DNA from: Oscarella lobularis
Lineage: Eukaryota > Porifera > Homoscleromorpha > Homosclerophorida > Oscarellidae
DNA: 64,000 nt
Reading direction: 5' to 3'
NCBI RefSeq assembly: GCF_947507565.1
Contig: NC_089191.1
Location: 1,240,001-1,304,000, forward strand
Below the pieces are notes generated by a model. That model had not been told where the DNA came from. It saw only the letters and a list, made by a program, of their open reading frames with translations, and did not search any database. The translations under genes and the position numbers were made by a program. Each line of letters opens with the position of its first letter. The stretch's first letter is position 1. This document shows, in pieces, positions 33,616 through 43,980 of this stretch.

Positions 33616-34069
33616 ATGACCGAAGGTAATCTAGCGTCTCCGCTAGCGCCACCATCACCGTCTCTAGCGTCTCCGCTAGCGCCACCATCACCGTCTCTTC
33701 CGCTAGCGCCACCATCATCGTCTCTTCCGCTAGCGCCACCATCACCGTCTCTTCCGCTAGCGCCACCCTCACCGCACGAAGATGCTGCGCAGGGTAAAAT
33801 CCAATTATTATAATATTTATTAAAACTGCGTGAATTGTTTTAATCGTTTTCTCACAAGCAATTGCACTCGATCCGGAGGACGCCCTAAAAGCAAATAGTA
33901 AGTTTTAGTACCTTTGTTTAGGCTGGATTAATCCTTTTCTTTCAAGTTGCACATATCAAAAGTCTGGAAGGACGTAAGAAGAAAATCTAAATACTTATCT
34001 AAACATTGACTTTTATTTCTCTAAAGGAGATTTTAAGGAAAAAGCGGCATCATGTATGTCCTTGTAATT
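33616..34069 (+). CDS. Small mini-exon gene with Pro/Ser-rich repeats
   Basis: Four exons join in phase: about 33616-33793 after TTCTTAG, 33867-33898 (AIALDPEDALKAN), 33951-33972 (IAHIKSLEG) and 34027-34069 (RDFKEKAASCMSL, stop TAA). The donors are GTAAAA, GTAAGT and GTAAGA. The first exon encodes tandem SPLAPPSPSL/PLAPPSPSL units, so the protein has a proline-rich head and a short helical tail of about 100 residues in all. The ATG at 33616 follows directly after a possible acceptor, so an upstream exon may exist. Unknown function; the 5' end faces the fibrocystin-L-like gene, which runs the other way. Confidence 0.5.
33637..33775 (+). repeat. Minisatellite of 27-33 bp units
   Basis: Five units built on CTAGCGCCACCATCACCGTC with TCTTCC or TAGCGTCTC linkers. 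It lies within the first exon of the mini-exon gene and keeps its frame. Confidence 0.85.
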
Positions 34070-34780
34070 TACGCTTTTAGTATATTATACTTCCACATTA
34101 GCTAGATTGCGTTTCTAAGTTTTTAAATTGTCTTGGACTATTTTTAAAATAGTCTTGGACGTATTTAAAATTGTCTTGGACCATTTTTAAATTTGTATTT
34201 GGCAGTGATATTATCACATTTGGAGGGATTGAAAATAACGGAGAAATCTTGTTTGGCATTGAAGTATTTAGCCCAATACTGGTGCAACTCAGTCGGGATA
34301 GATGTTCAATTGTGTACGCAACATTTAGTCTCAACAATCCACCACCAGAAAAACAGCGCGATGTCTATGCGGATTGTGATAAATTCTATGAAGGCCAAGG
34401 CATAGAAGTAAACACCCGCTCTGCCTTTCATTCAAGGAGAGTAAGGAATGAGATGATCAAGGAGTTTCGCGATTTCTTTTCGCTCTTTATAATTAAAAAA
34501 TGTTGAATGTCGGACCGTTTTTTGTTGTATGTTTCTTCCCGTTTCTCTGTTGTCGATTTTGTTTAATGTTCAGTATAGTAATCACAGTCACACACACAGG
34601 ATAAGGCTAAAACATTCTCCTATATAGACCGGTAGGCGTCTGTCCACCTACTTGTACGCCTACCTTTCTAACTCTTACGACTTCCCACGTAGAGCAATTG
34701 TCTCCTTTGTGGCCTACGCGTCTTTTATGGAGCAAATTAGCAGTGCTATGGCATGCGCTACGACGATGCCCGTCGATCGA
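34070..34780. other. Intergenic with a short AT tandem repeat
   Basis: Three units around TTTTAAAATTGTCTTGGAC lie at 34117-34192. A 111-codon plus frame (34171-34506) has no recognised domain. Confidence 0.45.
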
Positions 34781-34788
34781 ACGTTCAA

Positions 34789-34804
34789 CCCCCCCCCCCC
34801 CCCC
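34789..34804 (+). repeat. C16 run beside a GTTCGAACGTTCGAAC palindrome
   Basis: Sixteen consecutive C, flanked by GATCGAACGTTCAA on the left and GTTCGAACGTTCGAAC on the right. The flanks can pair across the run. Lengths in such runs are often unreliable. Confidence 0.85.
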
Positions 34805-35104
34805 GTTCGAACGTTCGAACCCCCTTGTTCGAACCACTCCGTCATGCTACTATCGTTTGCAAAACGATACGTCTTTCTCATTTTGAATTTGCTTGAACTG
34901 TGGCTCGCGAGTGATGGAAGTGCCTTCTGAGCTAGCCGAGAGAGCGACTTCCGTTCTCCGCGAAGTTTTTTTGCACGAATTCTTTCGTCCAGGTCTCGCG
35001 AAGACCTATAGTGGGACGCATTAGCCTCGCAATCCTTTTGTAGCGCACGAACGACGGCTATCGCCCGCACGCGAGGCTATACAGTCGGTTATATAAGGTC
35101 GATG

Positions 35105-35279
35105 TTTTTTCTAGGTCAGTTATAGGCTATTTCGGCCGCTATCGCTGGCCAAGATGTTGTAGTGCGCATGGGCACTAGTCACGGAAAGTCGTTGTGCTAC
35201 CTCCTTCCACCTCTGCTCATAGAACGGTCGCTCTGTTTGATAGTCAGCCCTCTTCGGGCACTGATGCATGACCAGGTGG
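35105..35279 (+). pseudogene. RecQ-like helicase exon (motifs I and Ia)
   Basis: Reads AISAAIAGQDVVVRMG, Walker A GTSHGKSLCYLLPPLL and motif Ia CLIVSPLRALMHDQV. It ends at CAG|GTGGGT, a plausible donor. The next exons with motif II onward are not found downstream; AT-rich repeat follows. It resembles the fragment at 8630-9054 more than those at loci A and B (ALMHDQV in both). Confidence 0.7.
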
Positions 35280-35289
35280 GTCAATGCCT

Positions 35290-36150
35290 ACCCGCACCTC
35301 AATTTTATCAATCAATTTTCTTCAGATCGAAAAATTGAGAAAAATAGATAGGCGATGCGTTTGCTTGAAAGCAAAAAATCAGGTCAAAGATATTACGGAT
35401 TATTATCAAATTTCCGCTATTAATACGGATAATTAATTATTAATCCGCTTGACTTAATTAATTACTTTCAATTGCTCCGTTAATTGGTCAATTCTTTTTT
35501 CAAATTTTTTTATGTTTCTTAGTTTCTGGTTCGAATTCCATCATCTAACAAGCAATATTTATCAAAATCTGCCACAATGGGGAAACGGTCGGGTCAGACC
35601 TTGTACTGTATCTATGGTAGCAGAGATTAAATAGGAGAGGGATATGCAACTCGGGCGTCACGTGACTATTTCTCTGCATTGTTACGGCTAGGTTCCGTAT
35701 CCGATTCGTATAAGCGTGAGGGATAAACTCGGTTCGTAAGATTTTCACCAAATTGGCGCCTAGATAGGTAAGAAAAATCCTTTAAAATATCGTTGCTATA
35801 GCCTTTCTACAGTCTACGCTGCGACTTACAATCTGGCGCCCACGCAAAACTACATTAAAGAAAGGAATACTCAAACCCTAAGTCAAGGCGATTTTAGATC
35901 TTTTGCCTAGTTTCGAAGTTGCAGTTTGCGACTTTGTTGTCATGGGCGTGGCTAACGTGCGCACTGCCTTCTACAACAAAAATGCAGTAAAACGCACTGA
36001 ACTAGCTACGGTCATAGTCATGTGACCTGACCCTTCACGTGACCAGGGAGAGAAGGGTCAGGTCAAATGCCCTATGTCTAAGTGTTGCCGTAGGAATGCG
36101 GAAGCCTCAATTATCCACTTAGCTTCCCTGTGACGTAGTTGTACGGTCGA
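35290..36150. other. Intergenic with AT repeat shared with 41463
   Basis: 35411-35450 contains, in reverse, AATTATCCGTATTAATAGCGG, also found at 41466-41486. 36029-36062 holds a 13-bp hairpin (GACCTGACCCTTC pairing with GAAGGGTCAGGTC). No gene recognised. Confidence 0.45.
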
Positions 36151-36161
36151 CCGACACATGG

Positions 36162-36611
36162 CTTCGGAAATGTGTGTAGATCCGTACGTGGGGATCGTCG
36201 ACTTTTCGAACCTTCGTCGTTGCGCAGCGAGTTCGATGTTCGGAAGGCAATCGTCGCGCGTCGTTCGACTTTGATGGACGGCGGCTGAGACGCCCAGGCT
36301 TTGCTTGAACTTTCGAAGTTCGTCTGCAGATCGTGCCACAGGCTTTTCTCACGCCTGTTAAAGTTCTCACGCGGAAGCCAGAATCGTTCGCGCCATTGCG
36401 AATTCGCGGTGTCAAGCGCCCGATCTGGCGCGTTCCTGAATCTTCTTTTACGTACGTGACCCCGGGCCGGCAGAAGCGGTCGCGCCTGCTAACAAGGAGC
36501 TCCGGCTCGGCCGCCAAGAGACTTCGACTTCGGGGCCACGAAGTGTCTCGCCTCAGCTCTCAGAGTCACACGCGATCTCCTCTCGTTACGGTGCTTAAAT
36601 TCACCGCATGA
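36162..36611 (+). CDS. Possible small gene, unidentified
   Basis: ATG at 36162 starts MASEMCVDPYVGIVDFSNLR, with GC-rich coding-like composition for about 40 codons up to a TGA. A second plus frame (36333-36611) continues with basic sequence (TPGRQKRSRLLTRSSG) to a TGA at 36611. A frame break or an intron could join them. No family recognised; both strands are open here, so this is weak. Confidence 0.25.
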
Positions 36612-37139
36612 AACCCTATTGTGCATGACAATTTTTTAGGTTAATATTAATTACAAAAAAATTTTCGTTATTGTCTTACCCCTTTTCGAAAAAAAATTGG
36701 CCGGTTACTAGCTCAATAAAAGCTTTTGCGGTTTTGCTAGGCATGCTCTACGACATGCAGAAATTCGTCTACTAATATTGAAAAGTTTGGGAATTGCTCT
36801 GAAAAACGAAATCACAGCTCTATGTTTAAAGACAGCACAATCCTACTTTCAGGGTTTGCCACTTTCTAAACTTGAGAACCTTTCTTGGAAAATGATGAAT
36901 GATGACTTGGAAGACAAGGCACCTACTTTAGCTTCCGTCCTGTCCCATTGCTTCTGAAAACGTAGCAAGAGGAAAACCGTTTAGCTGCGATAAGTGTTTG
37001 CGCAGCAATGATATTCAGTTACAGTCAAACCTCAATAAATCTGGTGCAGAAATTAATTGCTACAATTTTACGTGCAGGTCACTGTTCAAAGGAGGTAAGT
37101 AGAAAGCATGCATCTGTGGTTAAATTGATTATATATTAT

Positions 37140-37340
37140 ATACCTGTGCAACTATTTTATTTTCTATTTCATACAATTTAATGCAACTACATTTTGGGTT
37201 AAACCCCAATGCGTCAAATAGGTCAACACCCATGAGATTGGAGCCAGACTTGGTAACGTGAAAGAGAATTGTTGCAGGGAGACGTGTTTTAAGCGTACGT
37301 TCAATCGCACCGCGCCCGGAGTTCCAATGCGCCCGCCTCC
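37140..37340 (-). pseudogene. Ty3/gypsy protease C-terminal scrap
   Basis: Minus reading LPATILFHVTKSGSNLMGVD, then LFDALGFNPKCSCIKLYE matches the end of a retropepsin domain; the Ty3 copy at 57907 has FAFHITAEGANLLPVDLFDA in the same place. The catalytic DTG part is absent. It abuts the MFS transporter remnant. Confidence 0.55.
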
Positions 37341-37389
37341 GTAAGCACTCAACCGAAGTGACGTCCTCGCACCTCTACTCGGCGCTCGC

Positions 37390-38395
37390 GTCGCGACGAT
37401 CGGTCCCAAGTTCATGCTCTGCGCCGGCGTCTTTCTCATCGGCGGTTCGACGTTTCTATTAGGCTACGTCGCCGCGATCGATTCGTGCACGTCGTTTCTC
37501 GTCGTTTGTTTCTCGCACGTGCCATCCAAGGATGCGGAACTGCGGCTGCCAATACGGCTTCGTGGAAGATAGTAGCCACCGAGTTCCCGGACAAGATGTC
37601 AACGATATTCGGCGTGCTCGAAACGTTTACCGGTCTCGGCTTCATGATTGGTCCGCCGCTGGGCGGGGCTCTCTACGCCGCGCGCGGATTCTTACTTCCG
37701 TTCTTTGTCGTGGGCGGAAATCTACTATTGTGCGTTGCCGGGCTAATATTGACTATGCCGAATAAGACTCGCCTGACGACGCGGCAGCAATGTCGCCGTC
37801 GCGACGACGACGACGACGATCCCTCCGCGTAGAAACTATTGAAAAATATTTGGAAGTAGATAACGTTGATTGCTCTTGCATTGGCTCCCCGTTGTCTCTG
37901 CATGATCAAAGCGACGCTCGCCGCGTTTCTCGAGAGCGCCTCTCAGATGAAACCGGCGACGATCGGACTCCTGTTTCTTCTCTGGTGCGTCGAGTACATC
38001 ATCTCGGCTCCCATCGTCGGACGCGTCGCCGACAAGTGGGGAACGAAGCGAGTCATCATTTGCGGTCTCTTCACCGCCGGTCTCGGGGATTTTTTGCTTG
38101 CGCCGTCGTCTCTGCTTGCGTTTTTGCCCGAGAAACAGATGTGACGGCTTCTGCTGTCGTGCGTCATTATCGCTATTAGGCTCGCCATGACGGCGGTTCC
38201 CACTTTCTCGGACGTGGTCCAGTCGTCGCATCGGATGGGATTCGAAGAGAGCATCGTTCTAAACGGCGTCGTTTCTGGACTGTGGACGTCCTTCTATTCT
38301 ATCGGAGACGCCGTTGGTCCATCGATCGGTGGTGAAAAACGGACTTTAGAAATTCTGCGACTGTATTGCTTACTCAAATCTAATCCAGCAGGTTG
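37390..38395 (+). pseudogene. MFS transporter (SLC18B1-like) remnant
   Basis: First block (37410-37832): FMLCAGVFLIGGSTFLLGYV, then ALARAIQGCGTAAANTAS and FPDKMSTIFGVLETFTGLGF with GPPLGGALY, the motif-C region of drug/vesicular amine transporters. Second block (37868-38380): IKATLAAFLE, PATIGLLFLLWCVEYII, SAPIVGRVADKWGTKRV (the GRVADKWGTKR loop between membrane segments) and VPTFSDVVQSSHRMGFEESI with DAVGPSIGG. A frame break near 37500, an in-frame TGA near 38143 and missing first and last membrane segments suggest a truncated pseudogene, with a Ty3 scrap at the front. Confidence 0.7.
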
Positions 38396-38432
38396 AATGA
38401 TATCCGTCAATATGGGCCTCTGTTGAGGAACT

Positions 38433-38678
38433 TCAGCGATGCACTCGCAGAACTTCTCGAACGTTTCCCACCCAGGGCAAGTGATACGGCAGAAATTCGA
38501 AGAGCAGATATCGACATTTCTCGATCTCGGTCGTCAACGCGGCCAGCTTCTGTCGCTCCTCCCCCGTGACGAGTCTTTGTGCGATGAGATGATCGAGGAG
38601 GAGGCTCACTCTCATCGTTTGGACGATTTCAGGAAGTTTAGGTCGGATGTGGTGTCTCACGGGTTCTTGGCGGAACAA
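38433..38678 (-). CDS. CARD-like death-fold domain fragment
   Basis: The minus frame gives RPKLPEIVQTMRVSLLLDHL, then IAQRLVTGEERQKLAALTTE and CRYLLFEFLPY...NVREVLRVHR. The helix pattern (LLDHLIAQRLVTGEER, then a C-terminal LL-FLP segment) is typical of caspase-recruitment domains in animal immune and apoptosis proteins. About 75 residues are readable; no neighbouring effector domain is seen, and the frame stays open only over this domain. Inferred by pattern only. Confidence 0.4.
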   Translation of the reverse strand: MFRQEPVRHHIRPKLPEIVQTMRVSLLLDHLIAQRLVTGEERQKLAALTTEIEKCRYLLFEFLPYHLPWVGNVREVLRVHR

Positions 38679-38739
38679 TCTAGTGTTCCTTCAACACCGC
38701 GAGGCGTCGAAACGCCCATGATTCTTCAGTCTCTTTGAG

Positions 38740-39830
38740 CATGCTCAGCAAACGAAAATATTAATTAATTAACGTGAAAAATTTTGTGGCCAGTGAGTGT
38801 CACTCGGCATTTATCAACAAGAACACAACATTTTATGCCAAATAAAAATTCTAGGCCTCTTGTATGGCATAAAGCACTATGGTTTTAAGAACAAACATAT
38901 CAAGTTCTGCATCTTGCGTTCCTGGGGGAGCAGCAACTCCGTGATAGAGTTTTTGCGCAGGAAACTTGAACATTTTTTGACCAATGGCAGAGCAATTTTT
39001 CAGAAGGTCAAATCGATTAGGAGACTGGACGCCCTTTTCGCGGATTACTACTTCGAGAAATGACGTTTGAATGCTTCCCTGTTGATAATTTCCAATATTC
39101 ACCATTACTATGTACTGTAAATCTGAATCGTCCTTCATGATGGCTAATTTCGTTTCATCCACGGCGCACGTGTCAGCAACCTCAACTGCAATTGATGCCC
39201 GACGCCTTCTCGGCCTGCTCCAACTTCAACCACAAATTAGACTCACCAAAGTAAGGCCCTACAATGTGCTTCGGCGCCATTTTTGGCTTGATTCCCTTCG
39301 GCGATTTTTGTCCCGTCAGGATCAAATTTGAAGGGCAATGCCAGTTCTTTTGATCGGCTTGGAGCTCAATCTTGGCCCGTGCTTCGTTGACTTGGCCCGA
39401 CCATTTCATCAAGTGTACCTATATATTCTAAGGCAAATATTGGCGCAAGCGCCCGCCCTTCTGGTGCACACAGCCAATAATTTTTGAAGAAGCCTTGTCG
39501 TACAATAGGTCCTGGCGAACGCGCAGTTCATCAAAACGACAGAGCAACGTGTCTCTGCAGGTAGGATAGAGCGTCAACTTTTGTTAAAGTAGAAAGTTCA
39601 GCGTCCAAGTCATCGAAGAAGCCTTCTGCAGCTTTTTAAAATGGATATAATCGTTTAGAGTCCTTTCAGATTGCAACGTAATAAAGCCGGAACTTCGGAG
39701 TTTGTCGTAGGCAGCAGACATTCAACCAGAAACTGTATTTTGCACTCTTATCCTAATAGCAAACGTCGCTGTATGATGGTAGGAGTGGAAGCATTTTTGC
39801 TTATTAGGAAATGCGAATTTTAGAGTCATT
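38740..39830. other. No confident gene; unidentified minus-strand frames
   Basis: Minus frames at 38851-39162 (DETKLAIMKDDSDLQYIVMV) and 39182-39412 (NWHCPSNLILTGQKSPKGIK) look protein-like and might be exons of one decayed gene. I recognise no family. No other signal. Confidence 0.3.
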
Positions 39831-39838
39831 GCAAGTAT

Positions 39839-40780
39839 TTGACGTGGAGTCACATTACTGAGTTGCATGATAGAGTGCAAAAAAATTCTGACAGAGCTGG
39901 ATTGTCTCTGTTGCCAAAGATTACGCATGAGCACATCCACTTGACATCGTACTCCAAAATGCGGGTAGACCTTGCAGCACAGGTACTGCTGTGGACCCCT
40001 CCCTCATCATGCATTAGATTACACCAGTACTTTTTGATAGATACTGAGTAGTACTGTCGCTAATGCGTTGACCTTTGATACGGTCCGTGTGAACGGCGCT
40101 GAGAAGACTGCGAAATTTTTAAGATATTTCGACAAGGCTTTTGACTACCTCAATGCGCGATCAACTAAAGAAGTTAAAGCTGACCGAAGGCCATACACAA
40201 GCGAAGATGACAAACGACTACAAGTCAGTTTCAAATCAGGGTAGTATTACATAAAGTTTATTTGGCCTATGTCTTCCAGTGGTTGGAAACGGACTTCTTA
40301 GGATACCTAAAGGAGTGGAAAAAAGAAGTAGAGTCTCAAACCCATCTAACACAAAGCGAACAGCAGGCACGCCAACTAAGCAGAGAGAAACTAGAAAACT
40401 GGCTAATAACAGGTTAGCCGCGTCAAGTGAGGATACAGAAGTGAAAAAAGTATTTGCATTATATAGTTCGTCCTTTCATTGATTTGGTGAAATACGTTTT
40501 CTCTAAAAACGACACGACTGACTTGTACTTCTTGAGCGGCCACCTTAATCAAGACCCGGTAGAAAATTACTTTGGAAAGAACAGATCCAAAGGCGGACGT
40601 CTAGACAATCCGTCGGCTAAACAGTTTCTAGGGAATGCAGCAACGCTACGTCAGCAAGGCTCAATGTCCTTAGATCCAGTTAGAGAGAATTGTTCTCGAA
40701 AACGATTAAAGTACGAAGGTGATGTAATTAATGACTCCCCCTTGCCTAGACGTAGCGCTAAGAAAAGTAGGAAAACATAA
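39839..40780 (+). pseudogene. P-element/THAP9-like transposase, C-terminal exons
   Basis: Reads WSHITELHDR and KITHEHIHLTSYSKMRVDLA (39839-39981), then after a disrupted junction ANALTFDTVRVNGAEKTAKF and FDKAFDYLNARS up to a donor at 40224. Next exon 40280-40412 (WLETDFLGYLKEWKKEVES). Final exon 40467-40780 (GHLNQDPVENYFGKNRSKGG, SAKQFLGNAATLRQQGS, stop TAA). The last two introns have clean GT-AG ends and phase. The N-terminal half is missing. Same family as 21502-23516 but better preserved and in opposite orientation. Confidence 0.8.
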
Positions 40781-40899
40781 TATTAGTATTTGAATCATGG
40801 CTGTGGGTGCAGTGTAAGGAGAAAACGTCAATAAGTGAGCTATAAAGTGAGAGCAGACATACCGTATAATTTTCAGTTTCGTTGTTGCAGGCTTTTTCT

Positions 40900-41390
40900 C
40901 AAGGCTTTGCTTTTTTAACTTTATCCCATTTTTCTCGTGTATAGATTTCCATCCAACTTGCAACGATGGAGTGCCCCCTGATTGTGACATACAATTGTTG
41001 CATTAAATCGTGAGAGAGAGTGTCATCTTCTATGCCTACGGCCAATGGACACCAAGAATTTCATATGGCACCAGACGCCAAGAGGTTTTGAATAACATTG
41101 GTTGTCCTAGATAGCCGAAGGTGATCACTTAGATGCACTCTAACTTCTGATTCCAGTGACAAGAAGAAAGTGAACACTTTGTCTTTTACCTCAAATAAGC
41201 TTCCTCTAGACATTCTTTGCAGCCACTGAGAGGAAGAGTCTACGTCATCGAATTTGGCATAGCAATGCTCGACGAGGGATTCAGGTGTCTCCTTTTGCTC
41301 TTTCCGCATTCCCTCGAAGAATTTTTCGGCTACTTTCCTTTCGTGATGATGACATTTTTTTAAAAGAGCAAAAGGAACGTAGCCAGCCAA
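40900..41390 (-). pseudogene. Unidentified transposon-associated protein fragment
   Basis: The minus frame at 41061-41390 gives AGYVPFALLKKCHHHERKV, ESLVEHCYAKFDDVDSSSQW and LFEVKDKVFTFFLSLESEVR. A second part (about 40900-40990) gives VGWKSIHEKNGIKLKKQSLE. I recall the pattern AGYVPF-LL...GLF...D--F-FF---E--VR from repeated uncharacterised proteins of sponges and cnidarians, but cannot name it. It lies between P-like and RecQ-like genes, on the opposite strand to both. Confidence 0.4.
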
Positions 41391-41462
41391 GTATCAAGTC
41401 TAATCATTAATTATCACGTTAACAATTAATAATTTATATATTTATTGTAATCAATTATTGTA

Positions 41463-41500
41463 TTAATTATCCGTATTAATAGCGGATTAATAATTAATTA
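41463..41500. repeat. AT-rich repeat shared with 35411-35450
   Basis: Contains AATTATCCGTATTAATAGCGG; the same 21 bases occur inverted at 35411-35450, and a related TAATCCGCTATTATAAATAGCGG lies at 33511-33533. Two of the three copies lie near RecQ-like fragments. Confidence 0.55.
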
Positions 41501-41603
41501 ATTAATTATCGATTCAGAACTTGAAATGTGTCAATACGGTACTCTACGAAAGACATTTTCTTACTCGTGCTCTTATTTACCCACTTAGTATTTTTATCTC
41601 CAG

Positions 41604-43049
41604 AAGGCGCGGTGAATTCTCATTTTCATTCAAGACTGCGGAAATTAGATTTATGGCCAAAGGTCTGCCTTATTGTAATTGATGAGGCACACTGTGTTGT
41701 TGAATGGTATTTACACATGCACTTAGATTAAGATCTGATTCTCTCTGCCTAGGGGTGACGATTTTCGAAAGGACTTTCGTCAGCTTGGCTGTCTAAGAAA
41801 ATTTACGGCCTGTTCCGTAATGGCGCTGACAGAAACAGCAACAAAGTCTACAAAACGTAAAATCTTGGATCGTGCTGCAATAGAAAATCCAACATTTATC
41901 ACCCGTCCTCTTAATCGACGAAATATATTTTACCTGGCAGCAGAAATGAAAAGAAGCCTTGAGGTGAATGCACACTATTGCGGTTCTCTTCATTCTGACA
42001 ACTGATTAGGCATCACTTGCCTCTGTGGTGGAAAAGCTACAGCAGAACAGTGTGGACAAAATAATTATATATGCTGCTACTAAAGAAACCGTTTTATTGA
42101 TCTGGAAACAGCTCTCAGTATACGGTCCAGTTAGTGTCCATCACTCGTCTCTAACTTCTAGCACAAGAACACAAGCTGAAGATAAGTTCAAAAAAGGGGA
42201 CACGAAGGTGATGATTGCAACAGTCGGTTTTGGGATGGTAAAAGCAAACTCGTACTCAATATTTACTTTCTTAAAATTCTTAAGGGAATTGATGTGCCAC
42301 ACGTACGCCTTGTCATTTACTACGGTTTGCCACACAGTCTTTCAGAGCTAGTTTAGGTAATCACGTAATTAATATTAGCATTGCATTACAACGGACTTTT
42401 GCCAGATGTTTGGCCGTGCTGGAAGAGACGGTGAGGCATCTACTGCCGTTCTTCTTTACAGGAAAGGGAGTGACAAGAACAAAACTGTTGCTCCTGATAT
42501 TAGAGCTTTTCTGGCCGGGAAAGCTTGTCTACGAAAAAAGATCTGCTCAGCACTAGACTTTCCATTCTCGGCCGCAGATCAAGGAGAACAACATTGCTGT
42601 AGCAGATGCAATGATGTCGCTGATCCATATGGTTTCTTTGAATTTCCGACGATGAGAAAAGCAAGAAAAGCAAAGAGCACTTCGATGAACGACTCAAAGA
42701 TGCAGGTACAGTATTTCATGTCGTACTGTGCTCATGCTATGCAAAATTTCAAATTGGCTTTTTCTCTAAGGATGGTCATCTACATACCTCCCTCCTGACG
42801 TGGAGAAGAAACCTAGCAAGGGAAGAGGGTTTCGTTTTTGGAGGAGAGGAAGCTGTGGCGACAAGTACTCTTTTGAAGCGAGTTGTGTCGTACAGCGAAA
42901 ATGTGCATTGTCCTTCAGATGTTGCTAAAATTCCAGGTGTAAAGGCAAGCCATGCAGGAAATGTTATAGATACGTGTAGAAGAAGTAGAAAGCGTTCTCA
43001 TGTGATTTCAGGTCTTACAGACATAACAAATATACAGTACCGGTCATAA
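41604..43049 (+). pseudogene. RecQ-like helicase, locus B (nearly intact, 5' truncated)
   Basis: Exons 41604-41706, 41753-41963, 42010-42237, 42285-42356, 42406-42705, 42771-43049, with GT-AG introns of about 46-65 bases. Motif II VIDEAHCVVEW, III MALTETAT, IV KIIIYAATKET, V VMIATVGFGMGIDVPHVRLV, VI GRAGRDGE, a Cys zinc domain (HCCSRCND), then a helical C-terminal domain like HRDC (WRRNLAREEG, PSDVAKIPGVKASHAGNVID). Walker A is not found upstream. The expected Gln codon at the end of the fourth exon is TAG (42354-42356), a C-to-T change. The 3' end runs into a MITE at 43033. Helicases of this kind unwind DNA 3'-5'. Confidence 0.8.
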
Positions 43050-43971
43050 GTATCAGGCCACCCCTAGTAACCCTTATACAGAGTCAAGTTTGTATGATGC
43101 GTGATAAAAAAGTCTCTCTTTGCTTTTAGCAAAGCTTCTTTTTAAAAGAAGAGATAAGTCTTAAATTTGTAAAAAAAACAATTGTAGCAAATTTGTGGCA
43201 ATTCCATTGAGACAATACGCGCTTTAGTGATAACACTAAGAATAATACCTTTCACCGAACATAGGACAATTTTTGCGTAAAAATTGAATTTTCCTATGGT
43301 TAATTTTTTTTAATTACCTGAAAAGTGGTTAAAGTTTAACATGACAAATGTTGCAAAGTTGTCTTCCGCATGCCTCCAGTTTGGGGCTAGGAAGCTACTC
43401 TGTTTGCAATAACGCCATTTTACCACCTTTTCATTTTAATTCTCTAAACTGGTCTAACTAATGCTTTAGAAATCGAAGTAGTCATTAGATGAAAGAGGAA
43501 TAAATAAGCATCCTTTTCAGTTCTTTTACTGAAGTTGCTGATGCTTTTAACAGAAATTTCTACGTATAGTTCTAAAACAAGGATTTTCTTAATGCTTTGC
43601 AAAAAATTAAAACTTTAAAAATTTCTGATTTTTGCCTTTAGTTAGGTTGATTTCAATCTCAAAAATTTCGCAAGCAATAAAACTAATGCTTATTAACTTT
43701 GGAAGTCAAATATTAATTCATTTTGCCTAAGTTTTGCCTAACTTTCAAAACGCACTATAAATAGACAGGGTTACAGTACTGCTCTTGTAACGCCACACAG
43801 TTGCTACAAAACTTGCAACATTTGTTCTACGAAAGAAGAGCAAAGGTAGAAGGTTGTTACTAGTGCAAACAGAAGTTCGACTTCTACGTATCTTTTGAAT
43901 GAATGAGCGCGTATTACGACAATGATTACTAAAGAAACCAGGGTGGCCTAATACATATGATCGGTACTGTA
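43033..43971. mobile_element. Non-autonomous Tc1/mariner-type element (MITE), 939 bp
   Basis: Termini TACAGTACCGGTCATAAGTA and, inverted, TACAGTACCGATCATATGTA, about 30 bp with three mismatches, flanked by TA on both sides (43031-43032 and 43972-43973). TA target duplications and this terminal style are those of Tc1/mariner elements. The interior is AT-rich without a transposase frame. It sits between the convergent RecQ-like and DUF6589 genes. Confidence 0.88.
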
Positions 43972-43980
43972 TAACGCTTT

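Noticed and set aside
33637-33775. CRISPR-like or regulatory array
   Set aside because: Units are contiguous without unique spacers; a coding minisatellite in a eukaryotic context.
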